A stretch of DNA of 64,000 nt. Source: Natrinema gelatinilyticum. Lineage in GTDB: Archaea > Halobacteriota > Halobacteria > Halobacteriales > Natrialbaceae. How positions within the stretch are numbered: the stretch's first letter is position 1; each line of letters opens with the position of its first letter. Under the pieces are notes generated by a model, which searched no databases, was not told the DNA's origin, and saw only the letters and a list, made by a program, of their open reading frames with translations. A program made the translations under genes and the position numbers. The stretch lies in NCBI RefSeq assembly GCF_024266705.1, contig NZ_CP100756.1, forward strand, positions 2,666,001 through 2,730,000. Reading direction: 5' to 3'. Positions 34,789-44,147 of this stretch are shown piece after piece.

Positions 34789-35214
34789 ATGGCAGTTGTT
34801 AGCGTCTCGATGCCGGACGAACTCCTCGACCGAATCGATCAATTCGCCGAGGAACACGGGTACACCGGCCGGAGCGAAGTCGTCAGGGAGGCCTCCCGCA
34901 ATCTCCTCGGAGAGTTCGAGGATACTCGGCTCGAGGACCGCGACCTGATGGGAATCGTCACAGTATTGTTCGACTACGAGACCACGAGCGTCGAAGAACG
35001 AATGATGCACCTGCGCCACGAACACGAAGACCTCGTCGCATCGAACTTTCACAGTCACGTCGGCAATCACTACTGCATGGAGCTGTTCGTTCTCGAAGGC
35101 GAACTCGAGGACATCTCGGCGTTCGTCGGGAAGATTCGCGCGACCAAGGACGCACTGACCGTCGATTACTCCGTTATTCCGGTCGATAGCTTCGATCCGC
35201 TCGCACAGTCATGA
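34789..35214 (+). CDS. nikR: NikR-type nickel-responsive ribbon-helix-helix regulator
   Basis: 141 residues. The N-terminal ribbon-helix-helix ([20 protein letters not shown] ... [12 protein letters not shown]) is followed by an ACT-like domain. The four nickel ligands of E. coli NikR correspond here to His77, His88, His90 and Cys96 ([15 protein letters not shown]). It should repress nickel-uptake genes when nickel is bound. No nickel transporter is in this window, so its target is elsewhere. Confidence 0.9.
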   Translation: MAVVSVSMPDELLDRIDQFAEEHGYTGRSEVVREASRNLLGEFEDTRLEDRDLMGIVTVLFDYETTSVEERMMHLRHEHEDLVASNFHSHVGNHYCMELFVLEGELEDISAFVGKIRATKDALTVDYSVIPVDSFDPLAQS

Positions 35215-35341
35215 CATCCTCCGCGCCGTAATCGGCGCTGTTTCTTCCGTGGGTGTCTCAGTCAGTCTACGACTCGGGAACCGCCGTGATTCGGGTCCAC
35301 CGGTCGCCCCTGAAATCGCACGATCCGAAACGGAACGCGTA

Positions 35342-35349
35342 GTTTTACT
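35342..35349 (+). promoter_or_regulatory. TATA box for the cupin gene
   Basis: gttttact is centred about 28 nt upstream of ATG 35373. Confidence 0.4.
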
Positions 35350-35372
35350 GTCGCCCTCACCAATGGGTACGT

Positions 35373-35750
35373 ATGACATACCGGAAGGTGAATTACGAGG
35401 AAGTCGAGCAGGTCTCGAGTGCCATGCACTTCTTGAGTGATCCGCTCGAGACCGAGCGGGTCGGTGTGACCGTCGCTCGTTGTGATCCGGGCTGGAACAG
35501 CAAGCCCCACGACCACACGGACAACGACCACGAAGAAGTGTACGTCCTCATCGAGGGGAACGCGACGGTCATCGTCGACGACGAGCCCGTCGCGATGGAG
35601 ACGGGTGACGCGCTGTGGATCCCGCCAACGTCGACGCGGCAGATCCGAAACGGCAACACGGAGAGCGCGTTCGTCCTCGTGAGCGCACCGAGCATCGCGG
35701 ACGAAGACAGTAACGGCGACGAGTGGCTACTTACCGGATTCGCTGGATAA
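35373..35750 (+). CDS. Small cupin-domain protein
   Basis: 125 residues, a single double-stranded beta-helix domain. Metal-site motif 1 reads KPHDHTDNDHEEVYVLIEG (His-x-His, Glu) and motif 2 ETGDALWIPPTSTRQIRNG, where the usual His is replaced by Arg. It is probably a metal-binding sensor or small isomerase-like protein; the substrate is unknown. It is monocistronic, with its own TATA element. Confidence 0.82.
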   Translation: MTYRKVNYEEVEQVSSAMHFLSDPLETERVGVTVARCDPGWNSKPHDHTDNDHEEVYVLIEGNATVIVDDEPVAMETGDALWIPPTSTRQIRNGNTESAFVLVSAPSIADEDSNGDEWLLTGFAG

Positions 35751-36122
35751 TGTCGCCTCCTCGAGCGACGATCAACCGGCTCGGTGGCCGGCTGAAACGT
35801 CGTCTATCGTCCCCGTTCAATCCACTGGACGACGCGGTAGTGTCGTTCGTCCATCCAGTACGTCGATCCGCATCGAGTCCGTCGCCCGCGTAACGTCCAC
35901 GGTTGCCTTCATCGCCGTGGAACCGATCTCTGACGATACTGTCGACACCTTCCGTCCTCACAGGAGCCATCGTCGCCTACGGGGTAGTCGTGGGTAGTTC
36001 ACGCGTATTTCCTGCCGCTTTCGTCGGGAACGTCGGCAGTCGAGTCCGACACGGACACGGCTTCGATGGAGAGCCACGAACGGTGCACCGGACCGAGGGA
36101 CCGCGAACATCGGTCACGTCGA

Positions 36123-36209
36123 CTGATACGGTCTGCTGTAACGATTTCCCGGCGCAACCGCGACCGTCCTGCGGTTGCACCGGCAATGACTTACAGTAGT
36201 CCGTATGAC
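36123..36209. repeat. Long imperfect inverted repeat (39-bp arms, 9-nt loop)
   Basis: The left arm 36123-36161 and right arm 36171-36209 pair at 29 of 39 positions, including uninterrupted GCAACCGC/GCGGTTGC at the loop and CTGTAA/TTACAG further out. The repeat lies about 65 bp upstream of an acyl-CoA dehydrogenase gene. It could be a MITE-like relic or an RNA structure. The rest of 35751-36272 shows no gene. Confidence 0.75.
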
Positions 36210-36272
36210 GGCAGTTCCGGGTTTGCAATGTTCGCCCCGGTCTATTTCCACCGTGCGACCGTCCCACGTGGT

Positions 36273-37424
36273 ATGGAGTTACTCGACGATAGCATCGTCC
36301 CGGAGCACGCACGCGACGTCAAAGCCGAGGCCCGCGAGTTTGCTCACGAGCACATCGAACCGAACGCACAGAAGTACTTCCAGTCGGGCGAGTATCCGGA
36401 GGAAATCCTGGCGGCCGGCCAGGAGTCGAATCTCGTCGCGCAGGACATCCCGGAACGGTGGGGCGGACGGGGACTCGATCTGGCGCAGTTGCTCGCGATG
36501 ACGGAAGAGTTCTACCGCGCGGATGCGGGGATCGCGCTGACGCTTCAGCTGGCGAGCTTCGGCTGCGAGATCACCTACGAGCACGGTACCGACGATCAGT
36601 GTGAGGAGTACCTTCGGCCGGTCGCGGAGGGCGAGCAACGGTCGGGGCTCGCGGTGTCGGAACCTGAGACTGGCAGCGACCTCTCGGGGATGCAGACCCG
36701 CGCGGAGAAGGATGGCGACGAATGGGTGATCGACGGCGAGAAGTACTGGATTGGCAACGGCGTCGAGGCCGACTGGATCACGCTCTACGCTCGGACGGGC
36801 GACGACGAGGAGAATCCATACGGCAACCACTCGATGTTCATCGTCCCGACCGATACGGACGGCTACGAGGCCGAACACATCCCCGAGAAGATGGCGATGC
36901 GCGCCTCCAAGCAGGCTCACATCGAATTCGACGACTGTCGGATTCCCGAGGAGAACCTGATCGGCGAGATCGGGGACGGATTCCTCATGCTCGCGGACTT
37001 CTTCAACCACGGTCGTATCGCAGTCGCCGGTCACGGACTCGGTATCGCCGCGGCGGCCATCGAAGAGACTTGGACGTTTACGCACGACCGCGAGGAGTTC
37101 GGGCGAACGATCAGCGACTTCCAGGCCGTCCAGCACGGCCTTGCGGATATGATACTCGAGTTCGAGAGCGCCCGGGCGCTTACCTGGCGCGGCTGCCAGA
37201 AGGTCGCGAACGGTGAGAACGCGGGGTACTGGGCGGCGATGGCGAAGACGAAAGCGACAGAAATGGCCGTCGACGTCTCAGAACGAGGCATGCAGTTCCA
37301 CGGCGGTCGTTCGATCCTAGACGAGCGCCGGATCGCACGCGTGTATCGTGACGCGCGTATTCCGGTTATCTACGAGGGGGCAAACGAGATACAGCGAAAC
37401 CTTATTTACGGTCAGGCACCCTGA
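36273..37424 (+). CDS. Acyl-CoA dehydrogenase
   Basis: 383 residues from ATG 36273 (MELLDDSIVPEHARDVK); 69 upstream codons are non-coding. FAD-binding segments are GLAVSEPETGSDLSGMQT and YWIGNGVEADWITLYA. The C-terminal helical bundle contains AVQHGLADM and the catalytic Glu in PVIYEGANEIQRNL. It oxidises acyl-CoA to enoyl-CoA, passing electrons to an electron-transfer flavoprotein. It differs clearly from the paralogue at 42570 and stands alone. Confidence 0.93.
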   Translation: MELLDDSIVPEHARDVKAEAREFAHEHIEPNAQKYFQSGEYPEEILAAGQESNLVAQDIPERWGGRGLDLAQLLAMTEEFYRADAGIALTLQLASFGCEITYEHGTDDQCEEYLRPVAEGEQRSGLAVSEPETGSDLSGMQTRAEKDGDEWVIDGEKYWIGNGVEADWITLYARTGDDEENPYGNHSMFIVPTDTDGYEAEHIPEKMAMRASKQAHIEFDDCRIPEENLIGEIGDGFLMLADFFNHGRIAVAGHGLGIAAAAIEETWTFTHDREEFGRTISDFQAVQHGLADMILEFESARALTWRGCQKVANGENAGYWAAMAKTKATEMAVDVSERGMQFHGGRSILDERRIARVYRDARIPVIYEGANEIQRNLIYGQAP

Positions 37425-37581
37425 GAGTTCCTGGGTACACCATCCGTCGGGGAACTAACGACCGTTTTCGGAGCCATCCAGTTGATACGTTGGTCGAAAG
37501 AACAATCCCGGTTGACGTCATGCATACCGGCAGATCCACTGCCATCGTGATGGAGATGTATACAGGACGCAATGCACTGCC

Positions 37582-39546
37582 ATGAGCCGGCCACGCGTAC
37601 TCTGTGTGAGCAGCGATCGGTCCACACGGGCGGCCGTCACGTTGTCTCTGACCGATGCGCCCGTCGATGTCGTCATCGCCCAGCGCACCGACTATGCAAT
37701 CGAACGACTCGAGCGGGAGCCGATCGACGCGGTCGTCATCGACGCGCGGACCGTCGTGAACGTCGCGTCACTCGTCGATACCATCGAATCGGAGACCGAC
37801 CAGACGCCGACGTTCGTCCACTGGGGCACAGGCGGTGCGGACGTTGCGGTCCTGGGGGAAGTGGTCGCGCGAGCGGACGAAACGGTCTCGGTCGATCGGC
37901 TCGCAGACGCGGTCACCAGACGCATTCGCACAGACCCGAGCCCCGACTTCGCGTCCGATACCGACTCGAGCGCAATCGATACCGAAGTGAAAGACGACCG
38001 GCAACTGTCGATTCGGGATCTTCCGGACGATCTTCGGCGGATGGTCAGCATCGTCCGATGTCGGCTCGTCGACGTCACGTCGCCGCTCGCCGTCGAACGG
38101 ATCCTCCGGGAGGAGATAACGGCCAGCGATCGGTTCTCCGTCACCTGGGTCGGCGAGTACGACCGCGGTGAACGGACGATCGTTCCGTGGCTCTCCAACC
38201 CGGACGCCGAAGAGTGGTCGCTGCAACGCACCTTCGTTATCGGCGGCGGCGAACACCCCCTGCTCGAGCGTGCGGTTCGAACCCGAGAGCTTCAGGTCCA
38301 GCGATATGACGCGGACAGTCTCGATGCGGTTCCGTTCGGCGATCAGGCCTCCGACCACGGCGTTCGATCTGTCGCCGTCGCGCCGCTTGCATCAAACGAC
38401 GAACTGTTCGGCGTCCTGGCCGTCTACTCGCTGGAGTCGATTTCCGAGCGCGAAGTCGATGCGATACGTATGATCGCGGCAACTGCGTCTCACGTCCTCG
38501 AAACGATCGTCGTCCGCGGGCAACTCGAACAGCAGAGCCGGACGCTCCACCGCTACGAACGACTCGTCGAGACGGCGGGGGATGGAATGTGCGTCCTCGA
38601 CGGTTCGGGTCACTTCATGACCGTCAACGATGCGCTCGTCGAAATGACCGGCTACAGTCGCGAAGGGCTGCTCGCCGAACACGCTTCGATCCTGCTCGAC
38701 GACGCGGACCTCGATGCGGCCACTGATATCATTCATTCGTTGCTCACGGACGGGGGAAACACCGACACCCTCGAACTCACTCTCGAGACGAAAACCGGGG
38801 AGACGATCCCCTGTGAGGTTCAGATCGCTGTTCTCGTTCCCGACGGGGAGTTTCACGGCTCGGTCGGCGTCATCCGCGACGTCACCGAGCGAAAACGTCG
38901 CGAACGGAAACTCCACGAACGTAACGAACGACTCGATGCGTTCGCACGGATCGTCAGCCACGATCTCCGCAATCCGTTGGGCGTCGCCCAGGGATACCTC
39001 CAGTTGTTCGAGGAATCCGGTGACACAGAATACGCGGACAAGATACACGAGGGACTCGATCGGATGGAGACGATTATCGCGGACGTCCTGGCTATCGCTC
39101 GCGAGGGCGAGTGGGCGACCGACACCGAACCCGTCGACCTCGAGTCGATCGCTCACGACGCCTGGGATCACGTTTCGACGCCACGGGCGACGCTATCGGT
39201 CGCGGACACGACGACGATCGAGGCGGATCAGTCACGACTCTTGCGACTGCTCGAGAACTGTTTCCGTAACAGCGTCGAACACGGCGGTGCATCTGTGACC
39301 GTTCGTGTCGGCCTCCTCGAACCCGACGAAGGGGAGGGCTGCGAGCGAGGATTCTTCGTCGAGGACGACGGCACGGGACTCTCCGAAGAACTGCGCGACC
39401 GCCTCTTCGATCCGTCGGTCTCATCGTCATCGGAGGGGCTCGGAATCGGACTCTGGATCGTCAGAGAAGTCGCTACCGGACACGGTTGGTCGGTCGTCGC
39501 GACCGAAAGCGAAGATGGAGGGGCCCGCTACGAATTCGAGACGTGA
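37582..39546 (+). CDS. Sensor histidine kinase (REC-like, GAF, PAS, HisKA, HATPase)
   Basis: 654 residues. Residues 1-110 are receiver-like with Asp54 in VVIDAR. A GAF domain spans about 160-310 and a PAS domain about 320-440. HisKA carries His460 in SHDLRNPLG. HATPase has the N-box Asn563 (LENCFRNSVEHGG), G1 DDGTGL and G2 GLGIGL. No transmembrane segment is present, so it is a cytoplasmic sensor. It converges on a HalX response regulator 2 nt from its stop, a likely partner though on the opposite strand. Confidence 0.93.
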   Translation: MSRPRVLCVSSDRSTRAAVTLSLTDAPVDVVIAQRTDYAIERLEREPIDAVVIDARTVVNVASLVDTIESETDQTPTFVHWGTGGADVAVLGEVVARADETVSVDRLADAVTRRIRTDPSPDFASDTDSSAIDTEVKDDRQLSIRDLPDDLRRMVSIVRCRLVDVTSPLAVERILREEITASDRFSVTWVGEYDRGERTIVPWLSNPDAEEWSLQRTFVIGGGEHPLLERAVRTRELQVQRYDADSLDAVPFGDQASDHGVRSVAVAPLASNDELFGVLAVYSLESISEREVDAIRMIAATASHVLETIVVRGQLEQQSRTLHRYERLVETAGDGMCVLDGSGHFMTVNDALVEMTGYSREGLLAEHASILLDDADLDAATDIIHSLLTDGGNTDTLELTLETKTGETIPCEVQIAVLVPDGEFHGSVGVIRDVTERKRRERKLHERNERLDAFARIVSHDLRNPLGVAQGYLQLFEESGDTEYADKIHEGLDRMETIIADVLAIAREGEWATDTEPVDLESIAHDAWDHVSTPRATLSVADTTTIEADQSRLLRLLENCFRNSVEHGGASVTVRVGLLEPDEGEGCERGFFVEDDGTGLSEELRDRLFDPSVSSSSEGLGIGLWIVREVATGHGWSVVATESEDGGARYEFET

Positions 39547-39548
39547 CG

Positions 39549-40127
39549 TTACTGTTGCTGGTCTGACTGAAGGTCCCGAAACGCGCCGACGAAGTCGTCG
39601 TGGGAGGACATGTCGGAAACCGTCTCGTCGACCCGCTGTGCGAGCTCTTCGACGGTGTCATAGAGGTCCTGATACTCTTCGTTGTCGGCGAGCTCTCGGT
39701 CGGTTTTCTCGGATTCCAGCAGCACTTTCTTCGAGACGTGCGCGTAGTACTCCTGGATGTCCGATTCGTAGTCCGAACGACCGGCAACGTCTTCGACGAC
39801 CTCGACGAGTTCGTCCTTCGAAACCGGTTTGACGAGGTAATCGTCGAACCCCATCTCGATAATGTCGAAGTCCGGATCGACTGCTGTCACCATGACCACC
39901 CGCGAATCGAACCCCTGGTCGTGAATCTGCTCGAGTACTTCGTCACCCGATAGCCCCGGCATTCGCCGATCCAACAAGACGACTTCGACTGAGTCGGCTA
40001 CCTTTTCGAGCGCTTCTTCCCCGTCGTACGCTGTCTCGACACTCCATTCGCCCTGAAGCCACGCTTCAAACAGGTCCGCAAGACGGGCTTCATCGTCGAC
40101 GACGAGTACCTCTGTCCCCTCAGTCAT
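39549..40127 (-). CDS. Response regulator with HalX domain
   Basis: 192 residues. The receiver domain has Asp11/Asp12, phospho-acceptor Asp53 in LLDRRMPGLSG, and Lys100 in YLVKPVS. The C-terminal HalX region (about 115-185, KKVLLESEKTDRELADNEEY) is helical and, in haloarchaea, replaces a DNA-binding output domain. It probably relays signals by protein contact. The convergent kinase may phosphorylate it. Confidence 0.92.
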   Translation of the reverse strand: MTEGTEVLVVDDEARLADLFEAWLQGEWSVETAYDGEEALEKVADSVEVVLLDRRMPGLSGDEVLEQIHDQGFDSRVVMVTAVDPDFDIIEMGFDDYLVKPVSKDELVEVVEDVAGRSDYESDIQEYYAHVSKKVLLESEKTDRELADNEEYQDLYDTVEELAQRVDETVSDMSSHDDFVGAFRDLQSDQQQ

Positions 40128-40471
40128 CGGGTAGCCCCTCTATTCTCTTCATCGATTACAGCCACGCGTCACCAATAGTACCTCTATGTGATAAATCTCG
40201 CGACCAATTATCAAATTCGTTAGTACTTGCCCCTCGAACACGACCACCTGTTCGATCAGTTAACAATTTCGGTCGGTGGCGTATCCACACTGCTGTGGCA
40301 CCCGCTCGAGGTCGTCCTGAAAAATGACTCGCGATCACGGATGGCGAATCCGACCGCGACCATCGATCGCTCCAGCACGCGTCGAGTCGACGGATTTACC
40401 GGATCGAAGCCGTCGCGTGGGTCTCGCAGGGGCCGGGAGAAACGGGGCCGAACGCAGCGTCGGGAAGCGCG
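40128..40471. other. Intergenic region without a supported gene
   Basis: This gap separates the start of the response-regulator gene from the end of the HAD/ECH gene. It includes an AT-richer part (40170-40270) that may hold the regulator's promoter. Open frames crossing it are antisense or shadow frames. Confidence 0.4.
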
Positions 40472-42454
40472 TTACTTGCCCTCGAATTCGGGCTCTTCGT
40501 CGCCGAAGAAGGCACTGACGCCCTCCTCGACGTCCTCGGAGTTAACGACGTGCCCGAAGCCCATCGATTCGACCTCGAGTCCGGCCTCGTGGTTATCCCA
40601 CCCCTTTTGCATCGCGCGCTTCGTAAAGCGCATCGCGAGTGGCGGGCCGCCAGCGAGATTCGCGGCGTACTCGTGGGCGGCCGTCTCGAACTCGTCCGGT
40701 TCGACGACTTCGTTTACGAACCCGAAGTCCGCCATCTCTTCCGCAGAGAAGCGCTCTGCGGAGAAGATGATCTCCTTTGCGCGTCCCATGCCGACGATGC
40801 GCTGGAGGCGCTGCGTACCGCCCCAGCCAGGGAGTAACCCGAGGTTGAATTCCGGTTGACCGAACTCCGAGCGCGAACTGGCGACCCGAACGTCCGCACA
40901 CATCGAGAGTTCCATGCCGCCGCCGAGACAGTATCCGTCGATGGCGGCGACGACGGGCATCTCGATTCGCTCGAGCCGACCGAACGTTTCCTGGCCGAAC
41001 TTCGAGAGTTCGACCGCGCTGAAGGGGTCGGCGCCACCGCCCGCGATGCTCATGAAATCGGCGCCCACGGAGAACGCCTTCGAGCCAGCGCCCGTCAGAA
41101 GGAGTGCACGGACGCTCTCGTCCTCCTCGAGGAGGTCGATCGCGGCGTCGAGTTCTTCGATGAGCTCCAGACTGATGGAATTCATCTGCTGGGGACGACT
41201 GAGCTCGATTTGTGCGACCTTGTCGCCGGGATAGGTCAGTTCGATGGTGTCGAACTCGGGTGCACCGTCGGCGTCGCCCGCGTCGTCGTAGAAGCCATCC
41301 TCTTCAGCGACGGTGGACAGGTAGTCCACGGGCTCGTATCTCGGATGGCCGGTTTCCTCGTAGGCATCCCGAAGCGCTTCGAACAGTGCGGCGACGCCGT
41401 ACTCGTCGGCGAACTTCGCCGGTCCCTTCGGCCAGCGTCCACCGAGCTTGACCGCAGTGTCGATCTCCTCGGGAGACGCGACGTCGTCGCCGACGAGGAA
41501 GGCGACTTCGTTCGCGATAACCGCGAGCAGTCGCTCCTTGACGGTCTCGTTGAACAGGTCCTCGTCCATCGACACGTCTGCGCCGTCACCGTCTTCGTAG
41601 TCGTAAAAGCCGGCGCCGGACTTCTGACCGAACTCTTCGTTCGAAACCTTCGCTTCCATCATCGGGCACGGCTCGTAGCGTTCACCCGCGACCTCGTTCA
41701 TGTACTCGAGGACGTGGTAGCCGACGTCGATGCCGACGTAATCCGCGAGTTCGAAGCTCCCCATCGGCATTCCGATGTCGAACTTCGTCGTCGCGTCGAC
41801 CTCCTCGATCGTAGCAACGTCATCTTCAACGAGCCAGGCGGCCTCGTTCATGAGAGGAACGAGGATGCGGTTCACGATGAACCCGGGAACGTCTTTCCGG
41901 ACGCGCACCGGCGTCTTCCCGAGGTCCGACGCGAGCGCCTCGATCACGTCGAGCGTCTCGTCGTCGGTGTGTTCGCCGGAAATCACCTCGACGAGTTCCA
42001 TTCGGACCGGTGGATTGAAGAAGTGCATCCCGCAGAAGGCCTCGGATCGATCCGTGAACTCGGACAGATCCGTAATCGAGAGGCTCGAGGTGTTCGTCGC
42101 GAAGATTGCCCGGTCGGGGGCGGACGACTCGAGTTCCTCGTATACGTCCTTCTTGATCTCCATCTGTTCGGGAACGGCCTCGATGACAACATCGGCGTCA
42201 CTGACGGCTTCACCCATGTCGACGAGCGGCGTCACACGCTCGAGGGCCGCGTCCGCCTCCTCGTCGGTGAGCTGGTCGTTTTCGGCCAGCTTCTGCAGCG
42301 ACCACTCGATCGAGTCGTAGCCGTTCTGGACGAACTCGTCTTTGATGTCGCGCATATTCACGTCGTAGCCCGCTATCGCGGCGACCTCCGCGATACCGTG
42401 GCCCATGTTGCCCGCTCCAAGAACTGCGATGGTGTTGATATCCTCGAGTCCCAT
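40472..42454 (-). CDS. 3-hydroxyacyl-CoA dehydrogenase / enoyl-CoA hydratase fusion
   Basis: 660 residues from ATG 42454 (MGLEDINTIAVLGAGNMGHG); a GTG 16 codons upstream is less likely. The NAD-binding Rossmann motif GAGNMGHGIAEV is near residue 11, and the HAD signature NTSSLSITDL and FFNPPVRMELVEVI follow. The helical domain ends near residue 380. The C-terminal crotonase domain has SVGADFMSIAGGG, DGYCLGGGMELSMCADVRVA and the catalytic Glu in FGQPEFNLGLLPGWGGTQRL. It should hydrate enoyl-CoA and oxidise the product. It is divergent from an acyl-CoA dehydrogenase. Confidence 0.94.
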   Translation of the reverse strand: MGLEDINTIAVLGAGNMGHGIAEVAAIAGYDVNMRDIKDEFVQNGYDSIEWSLQKLAENDQLTDEEADAALERVTPLVDMGEAVSDADVVIEAVPEQMEIKKDVYEELESSAPDRAIFATNTSSLSITDLSEFTDRSEAFCGMHFFNPPVRMELVEVISGEHTDDETLDVIEALASDLGKTPVRVRKDVPGFIVNRILVPLMNEAAWLVEDDVATIEEVDATTKFDIGMPMGSFELADYVGIDVGYHVLEYMNEVAGERYEPCPMMEAKVSNEEFGQKSGAGFYDYEDGDGADVSMDEDLFNETVKERLLAVIANEVAFLVGDDVASPEEIDTAVKLGGRWPKGPAKFADEYGVAALFEALRDAYEETGHPRYEPVDYLSTVAEEDGFYDDAGDADGAPEFDTIELTYPGDKVAQIELSRPQQMNSISLELIEELDAAIDLLEEDESVRALLLTGAGSKAFSVGADFMSIAGGGADPFSAVELSKFGQETFGRLERIEMPVVAAIDGYCLGGGMELSMCADVRVASSRSEFGQPEFNLGLLPGWGGTQRLQRIVGMGRAKEIIFSAERFSAEEMADFGFVNEVVEPDEFETAAHEYAANLAGGPPLAMRFTKRAMQKGWDNHEAGLEVESMGFGHVVNSEDVEEGVSAFFGDEEPEFEGK

Positions 42455-42540
42455 GATCGAGGTTCCTATTCGAACCCGTTTCAAGGTTTCCCTCTCGATC
42501 ACATGAAACTATATTTTAGTTCATTACCGGTTACAAAGCT

Positions 42541-42548
42541 CTTTATCG
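42541..42548 (+). promoter_or_regulatory. TATA box for the acyl-CoA dehydrogenase gene
   Basis: ctttatcg is centred about 26 nt upstream of ATG 42570. The 115-bp divergent gap also contains AAAATATAG on the minus strand (about 42510-42518), a candidate for the HAD/ECH gene. Confidence 0.5.
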
Positions 42549-42569
42549 CTCCAATAGCAATGATCGACC

Positions 42570-43715
42570 ATGGAATTCGGGCTCACCGAAGAACAGCAAC
42601 AGATTCGTGAAGAAGTTCGTCGATTCGCCGAGAACGAGATCGTCCCCAACGCCGAAAAATACGATACGGAAGAGACGTTCCCCCACGAGATCGTCGACAA
42701 AGCCGCAGAGATGGGCCTCGTCGGTTCCTCGATCCCCATCGAATACGGCGGTGCAGGATACTCGACCCTCGAGTCCGTGATCATCGCCGAGGAACTGTTC
42801 TCGCACGATCCGGGTATCGCCCTCTCGATTATGGCCTGTTCGTTCGGGACCGAGGCCATCCGCGAGTTCGGGACCGAAGACCAGAAAGAACGATTCCTCG
42901 AGCCGGTCGCGGCCGGCGAGAAGATTTCCGGCGCGGCGATTTCCGAACCCGACACCGGCTCCGACGTATCGTCGGTCTCGACGCGCGCCGAAAAGGACGG
43001 CGACGAGTGGGTGATCAATGGAAACAAGATGTGGATCACCAACGGGACCGTCGGCGACTTCTTCGTCGCGCTCTGTAAGACCAACCCCGATGCCGAGGGC
43101 CGATACGACGGATTCAGTCAGATCGTTGTCGAGTCCGACCGCGACGGGTTCAGCTCGGAGAAGATCACCGGCAAACTCGGCATTCGCGCCTCCGACACCG
43201 CGGAACTCATCCTCGACAACGTCCGCGTCCCCGAAGAGAACCTCATCGGCGAACAAGACGCCGCGTTCCTCCAGCAGATGCACTTCTTCGACGCCACCCG
43301 CACCGGCGTCGCTGCCCAGGGACTCGGCATCGCAAAGGGCGCGCTCGAGGCCGCCCTCGAGTACGCACAGGACCGCGAACAGTTCGGCAAGTCCATCTCG
43401 GAGTTCCAGGCCATCCAGCACAAGCTCGCCGACATGGCCACGGAGACGGAGGCCGCGCGTAACCTGACCTACAAGGCGGCATGGAACGTCGATCAGGGCA
43501 ACGACATCACGAAGCTCGCCTCGATGGCGAAAGAGTACGCCTCCCGCGTCGCTGTCGACGTCTCCAACGAGGCCGTCCAGATCCACGGCGGTGCCGGATA
43601 CGTCAACGACTTCCCCGTCGAGCGGTTCTACCGGGACTCGAAGATCACCCAGATCTACGAGGGGACGACCGAGATTCAGAAGAACGTCATCTCGCGCGAA
43701 CTGCTGAACGAATAG
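42570..43715 (+). CDS. Acyl-CoA dehydrogenase
   Basis: 381 residues, the standard length. Motifs are GAAISEPDTGSDVSSVST, MWITNGTVGDFFVAL, IQIHGGAGYVNDFPVERFYRD-type sequence near the end, and the catalytic Glu in ITQIYEGTTEIQKNVI. It resembles short/medium-chain enzymes. Shared divergent promoters with the HAD/ECH fusion suggest joint control of beta-oxidation. Confidence 0.94.
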   Translation: MEFGLTEEQQQIREEVRRFAENEIVPNAEKYDTEETFPHEIVDKAAEMGLVGSSIPIEYGGAGYSTLESVIIAEELFSHDPGIALSIMACSFGTEAIREFGTEDQKERFLEPVAAGEKISGAAISEPDTGSDVSSVSTRAEKDGDEWVINGNKMWITNGTVGDFFVALCKTNPDAEGRYDGFSQIVVESDRDGFSSEKITGKLGIRASDTAELILDNVRVPEENLIGEQDAAFLQQMHFFDATRTGVAAQGLGIAKGALEAALEYAQDREQFGKSISEFQAIQHKLADMATETEAARNLTYKAAWNVDQGNDITKLASMAKEYASRVAVDVSNEAVQIHGGAGYVNDFPVERFYRDSKITQIYEGTTEIQKNVISRELLNE

Positions 43716-44063
43716 AACCGAAATTTCACTCGTCGATCGCAGCGAAGCTCCACCTTCGCAGTGCCCCAGAAGAGCGCTTCCCGTCTCTTCGAGCCTTGAC
43801 CATACCAGTCACGAGTCTCTCCCTCCGTCCGTTCTGGCTCGCACCGCGGACCGTCACAATAGTCGACGGCCCGATCGGTCGTCTGAGGGGATAGCACACA
43901 CGGTCGCCGTCTGCTCTGCTGTGTTGACTCGATGGAAATTCTGCTATCCCATAAGAGCGTGAAACAAGTATGGGACGCAAGAGACCGAGATCTATTCCGT
44001 GCCCCAAAGCACGTGGTGTTGACTGGTCCGAGTGCGTAGGAAGCCGAGTCCTGGGCAGTACAG

Positions 44064-44092
44064 CCCGACTGCCGCCAGGAGCGGCAGTCGGG
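44064..44092 (+). other. Perfect 11-bp stem-loop beside the IS110-type element
   Basis: cccgactgccg (44064-44074) pairs perfectly with cggcagtcggg (44082-44092) around the loop ccaggag. It lies 9 bp before the left 11-bp direct repeat. It may be the structured target of the element or part of a left-end RNA. Confidence 0.6.
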
Positions 44093-44147
44093 AAAGCCCG
44101 CATAGGTGAATCTCTGTTTCACGCATCAGCGTTCCGAGGTGAATCCA

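Noticed and set aside
40856..42610. 584-codon plus-strand frame opposite the HAD/ECH fusion
   Set aside because: It is antisense to a clear enzyme gene and has atypical composition with no motif.
44064..44092. Rho-independent-type terminator for the acyl-CoA dehydrogenase
   Set aside because: It lies 350 nt after that gene with no T-run, and its position beside the IS110 repeat suggests a target or end structure.
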